Shown here: one piece after another, positions 51,844-52,459 of the stretch
Position numbering within the stretch: the first letter of the stretch is position 1
Layout of the letters: each line of letters begins with the position of its first letter
Origin: Oscillospiraceae bacterium
GTDB taxonomy: Bacteria; Bacillota; Clostridia; UBA1381; UBA9506
Direction of reading: 5' to 3'
Assembly: GCA_015068555.1 (NCBI GenBank)
Contig: SVKI01000010.1
Location: forward strand, 1-52,459
Length of the DNA: 52,459 bases
Notes under the pieces: generated by a model
What the model saw: the letters and a program-made list of their open reading frames with translations, nothing else
Told to the model about the DNA's origin: nothing
Databases searched by the model: none
Program-made: the position numbers and the translations under genes

Positions 51844-51991
51844 GGGATTTGAACCCGAGAAGAGGGTTCGTCGAAGCAGCCGGAGTGCATCGCAGTCCGG
51901 TCTGCGGAGCTCGAGCACGGTAGTTTTTTTCGGGCACCGCCAAGAGCGGTCGAAAAAAGACCGGCGCAGAGTATCCCTCCCTCTCCGCCAA
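51844..51991. repeat. tRNA relic and duplicated tRNA-Ser 3' end
   Basis: ATCCCTCCCTCTCCGCCAA, the last 18 bases of tRNA-Ser plus one, occurs at 51781-51799 and again exactly at 51973-51991. Between them, GGGTTCAAATCCC on the minus strand (51844-51856) is a T-arm consensus without a tRNA around it, and CCGGA/TCCGG and TTTTTTCG/CGAAAAAA hairpins follow. The layout is that of an integration scar or a decayed tRNA cluster. No integrase gene is in the window. Confidence 0.65.
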
Positions 51992-51992
51992 C

Positions 51993-52062
51993 GACACAGG
52001 GGGGACGGTTCTGTCGTGCAGTTAAAAAGAAGGAGAACACAAGAGAACCGTCCCCCTGTGTC
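51993..52062. repeat. Inverted repeat at one end of the RAYT remnant
   Basis: GACACAGGGGGGACGGTTCT (51993-52012) is matched, inverted and with one G fewer, by AGAACCGTCCCCCTGTGTC (52044-52062). A degenerate third copy, AGAACCATCCCCTTGGCACC, is at 52321-52340 beyond the transposase start. Such GGGGACGGTTCT ends are typical of REP-type transposase units in Bacillota, from general memory. Confidence 0.75.
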
Positions 52063-52273
52063 CGTTTTTGATGTCTTTTAGCAAAAGGTGAACATGATTC
52101 CCCATAAGACAATAAGCATGTATTTCAAATTGCATTTCGTGTTGATATCTTCCCAATGTTTGAAGAAAGCGCTCATTGTCTTCTTCGTCCTCAAAAATGT
52201 TTTGTTGCCCAATTCCTCTTAACAAAACATGATAAAACCCACTTTCGCTTTTCTTGCGTGCTTGTCTTGGCAT
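52022..52273 (-). pseudogene. REP-associated tyrosine transposase (RAYT, Y1 type), truncated
   Basis: The frame opens with MPRQARKKSESGFYHVLLRG, then RFLQTLGRYQHE and CLMGNHVHLLLKD, the N-terminal 67 residues of a Y1_Tnp/RAYT protein including the HxH metal motif. At 52073 it passes straight into the inverted repeat, so the last 16 codons are repeat sequence, and the catalytic tyrosine helix and the rest are missing. Full-length proteins are much longer. It cannot be an active transposase; an internal deletion joined the transposase start to the far end of the element. Confidence 0.85.
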
Positions 52274-52280
52274 AAAAAAT

Positions 52281-52312
52281 CACCTCGGAGATGATTACAC
52301 ATCTCCGAGGTG
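52281..52312. repeat. 13-bp perfect hairpin upstream of RAYT remnant
   Basis: CACCTCGGAGATG and CATCTCCGAGGTG with an ATTACA loop, eight bases upstream of the transposase start. RAYT enzymes recognise such REP hairpins at element ends. It contains the GAGGTG ribosome site on the minus strand, so it may also hide the transposase start in mRNA. Confidence 0.8.
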
Positions 52313-52355
52313 GTGTCAACAGAACCATCCCCTTGGCACCCCTCGCACATTACCC

Positions 52356-52384
52356 TTGACAACATTCTCGCTTTTGTGTAGAAT
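52356..52384 (+). promoter_or_regulatory. Promoter at right edge
   Basis: TTGACA, 17 bases, TAGAAT (a TATAAT overlaps at 52384-52389 but at a poor distance). Expected start near 52391. Confidence 0.65.
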
Positions 52385-52390
52385 ATAATT

Positions 52391-52459
52391 GAACCGGAGG
52401 TTGTTTAATCCGGCAGGCAATTGTAGCCTTGCTCCTTTAAACTCCTCTTTGGTTCTTTT
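52391..52459 (+). ncRNA. Candidate small RNA or leader cut by the window edge
   Basis: The predicted start coincides with GAACC, which pairs with GGTTC at 52451-52455, followed by TTTT to the edge. Inside, GGAG can pair with CTCC and GCAGGC with GCCTTGC. So about 65 bases form a closed structure that could end as a terminator. It may be a stand-alone RNA or an attenuating leader for a gene outside the window. No known RNA family is recognised. Confidence 0.35.

Noticed and set aside
51597-52112. 171-codon minus-strand frame across tRNA-Ser and the repeats
   Set aside because: It runs antisense through a tRNA, a terminator and inverted repeats; such translations of tRNA regions are common false proteins.

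Overview
The window comes from an anaerobic, low-to-moderate GC Bacillota (Clostridia-like) chromosome. Evidence: Bacillota-type promoters with 17-bp spacers, strong AGGAGG ribosome sites, GTG/TTG starts, a SigH-type sigma factor, DarA, RicT, MutS2 with RqcP, the SRP RNA-dnaX-ybaB order, meso-diaminopimelate dehydrogenase, a bacterial glycerol-1-phosphate dehydrogenase, and many soluble iron-sulfur redox proteins. The species cannot be fixed from sequence alone.

Layout. 1-5.7 kb: the start of an AraC-type regulator running off the left edge, divergent from an M14-type metallopeptidase; a hypoxanthine-DNA glycosylase with a D,D-carboxypeptidase; a candidate small RNA; DegV and an XRE regulator. 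5.8-16.9 kb: glycerol-1-phosphate dehydrogenase; topA and dprA (minus); SRP RNA, then dnaX, ybaB, a glycolipid-type glycosyltransferase, darA, holB, ricT and a small unknown gene (plus). 17-23.7 kb: ddh; a tautomerase, trkH, trkA and hslO (minus); a membrane XRE regulator; a second degV.

23.8-36.4 kb (minus) is the centrepiece: a tightly packed 13-gene operon read from one promoter, in the order mdh, hdrB, hdrC, hdrA, mvhD, two FlxB/FlxC-like Fe-S proteins, flxA-like NADH module, an FrdB-like Fe-S subunit, an FrdA-like flavoprotein, an AspT/SucE-type exchanger, fumarase alpha and fumarase beta. It encodes the whole oxaloacetate-malate-fumarate-succinate route. The fumarate reductase has no membrane anchor; instead it sits beside a complete Flx-Hdr electron-bifurcating module. 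The inferred job is soluble, NADH-driven fumarate reduction that also reduces ferredoxin, with C4-dicarboxylate exchange at the membrane. A Rex-like 18-bp palindrome overlaps the operon promoter.

36.7-51.5 kb: a cyclophilin; a 236-bp tandem repeat; then a long minus-strand housekeeping run (sigH, zinc-ribbon protein, rimP, nusA, ylxR, infB, rbfA, nrnA, rnhA, tatD, aminotransferase, trpS, rqcP, TPR protein, mutS2). A hairpin-dense non-coding stretch lies between the zinc-ribbon gene and rimP. 51.6-52.46 kb: tRNA-Ser(GGA) with a duplicated 3' end and a tRNA T-arm relic, a REP-type (RAYT) transposase remnant flanked by degenerate inverted repeats, and a promoter-led hairpin RNA candidate at the right edge.
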